Origin: Eutrigla gurnardus
Taxonomy: Eukaryota > Chordata > Actinopteri > Perciformes > Triglidae
Reading direction: 5' to 3'
Assembly (NCBI GenBank): GCA_963514095.1
Contig: OY741270.1
Coordinates: 24,412,624-24,476,623 of the forward strand
DNA length: 64,000 nucleotides
Below, one piece after another: positions 63,867 through 64,000 of the stretch; the stretch's first letter is position 1, and each line of letters starts with the position of its first letter. A model generated the notes under the pieces. The model saw only the letters and a program-made list of their open reading frames with translations, had not been told where the DNA came from and searched no databases. A program made the position numbers and the translations under genes.

Positions 63867-64000
63867 AAAAAAAAAAAAGATTCTTAACGTTTGGTGTCGT
63901 GTTGCTTGTTGGCTGAAAATAGAGGCGGGGGCTTTTACCGCCACTCTAATGAAAAGCATCGCCTCCATTGATTCGTGGGTTATGAGTACTTTCATGCTGA

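Larger units (their letters stand above)
61320..64000 (+). other. PLPPR3: PLPPR3 presumed 3' UTR and downstream DNA
   Basis: No further gene found on either strand. Early (61426) and late (63861) AATAAA signals bracket a 19-bp minisatellite. How far the transcript extends is not decidable here. Confidence 0.5.

Overview
The window is vertebrate nuclear DNA, almost certainly from a ray-finned (teleost) fish. Long introns, GT-AG exon boundaries, very dense (CA/TG)n microsatellites and teleost-type interspersed repeats (an L2-like LINE, tRNA-type SINE remnants, short nonautonomous elements) all point that way. Nothing in it is bacterial or viral.

Two protein-coding genes lie head to tail on the + strand. 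The first, 15742-43881, is GRIN3B, the GluN3B subunit of the NMDA-receptor family. Eleven exons carry the end of the amino-terminal domain, the S1/S2 glycine-binding lobes, M1-M4 and a coiled-coil C-tail. The first coding exon (signal peptide and start codon) was not found and is probably upstream, so bases 1-15741 are most simply intron 1. The second, about 49.5-63.9 kb, is PLPPR3 (phospholipid phosphatase-related 3, PRG-2). It has a non-coding first exon in a CpG- and G-rich promoter, eight coding exons (845 residues) and a long presumed 3' UTR. GRIN3B and PLPPR3 are near each other on human 19p13.3, and their paralogues GRIN3A and PLPPR1 are neighbours on 9q31, so this is an old linked pair of neuronal membrane-protein genes.

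Layout: 1-15741 intron 1 or upstream DNA, with a 29-bp minisatellite; 15742-43881 GRIN3B, whose introns hold a 23/18-bp minisatellite, a broken LINE and a 2.66-kb 28-bp minisatellite; 43882-48359 compact intergenic DNA; 48360-49634 PLPPR3 promoter and exon 1; 49635-61319 PLPPR3 body; 61320-64000 presumed 3' UTR with a 19-bp minisatellite.

The most unusual signal is repeat expansion on top of splice signals. The 342-base PLPPR3 intron 2 has its 5' splice site inside a fourfold 45-bp tandem duplication, a threefold branch-point-like repeat and a (TG)15 tract at its acceptor. The following exon is flanked by (TG)15 and (CA)17, which are complementary in the transcript and could loop it out. GRIN3B shows related features: TG repeat before one acceptor, CA repeats just after two donors. 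The last GRIN3B exon also needs a one-base shift in a G-rich run to stay open. The very long open frames over the minisatellites are artefacts of stop-free repeat units.
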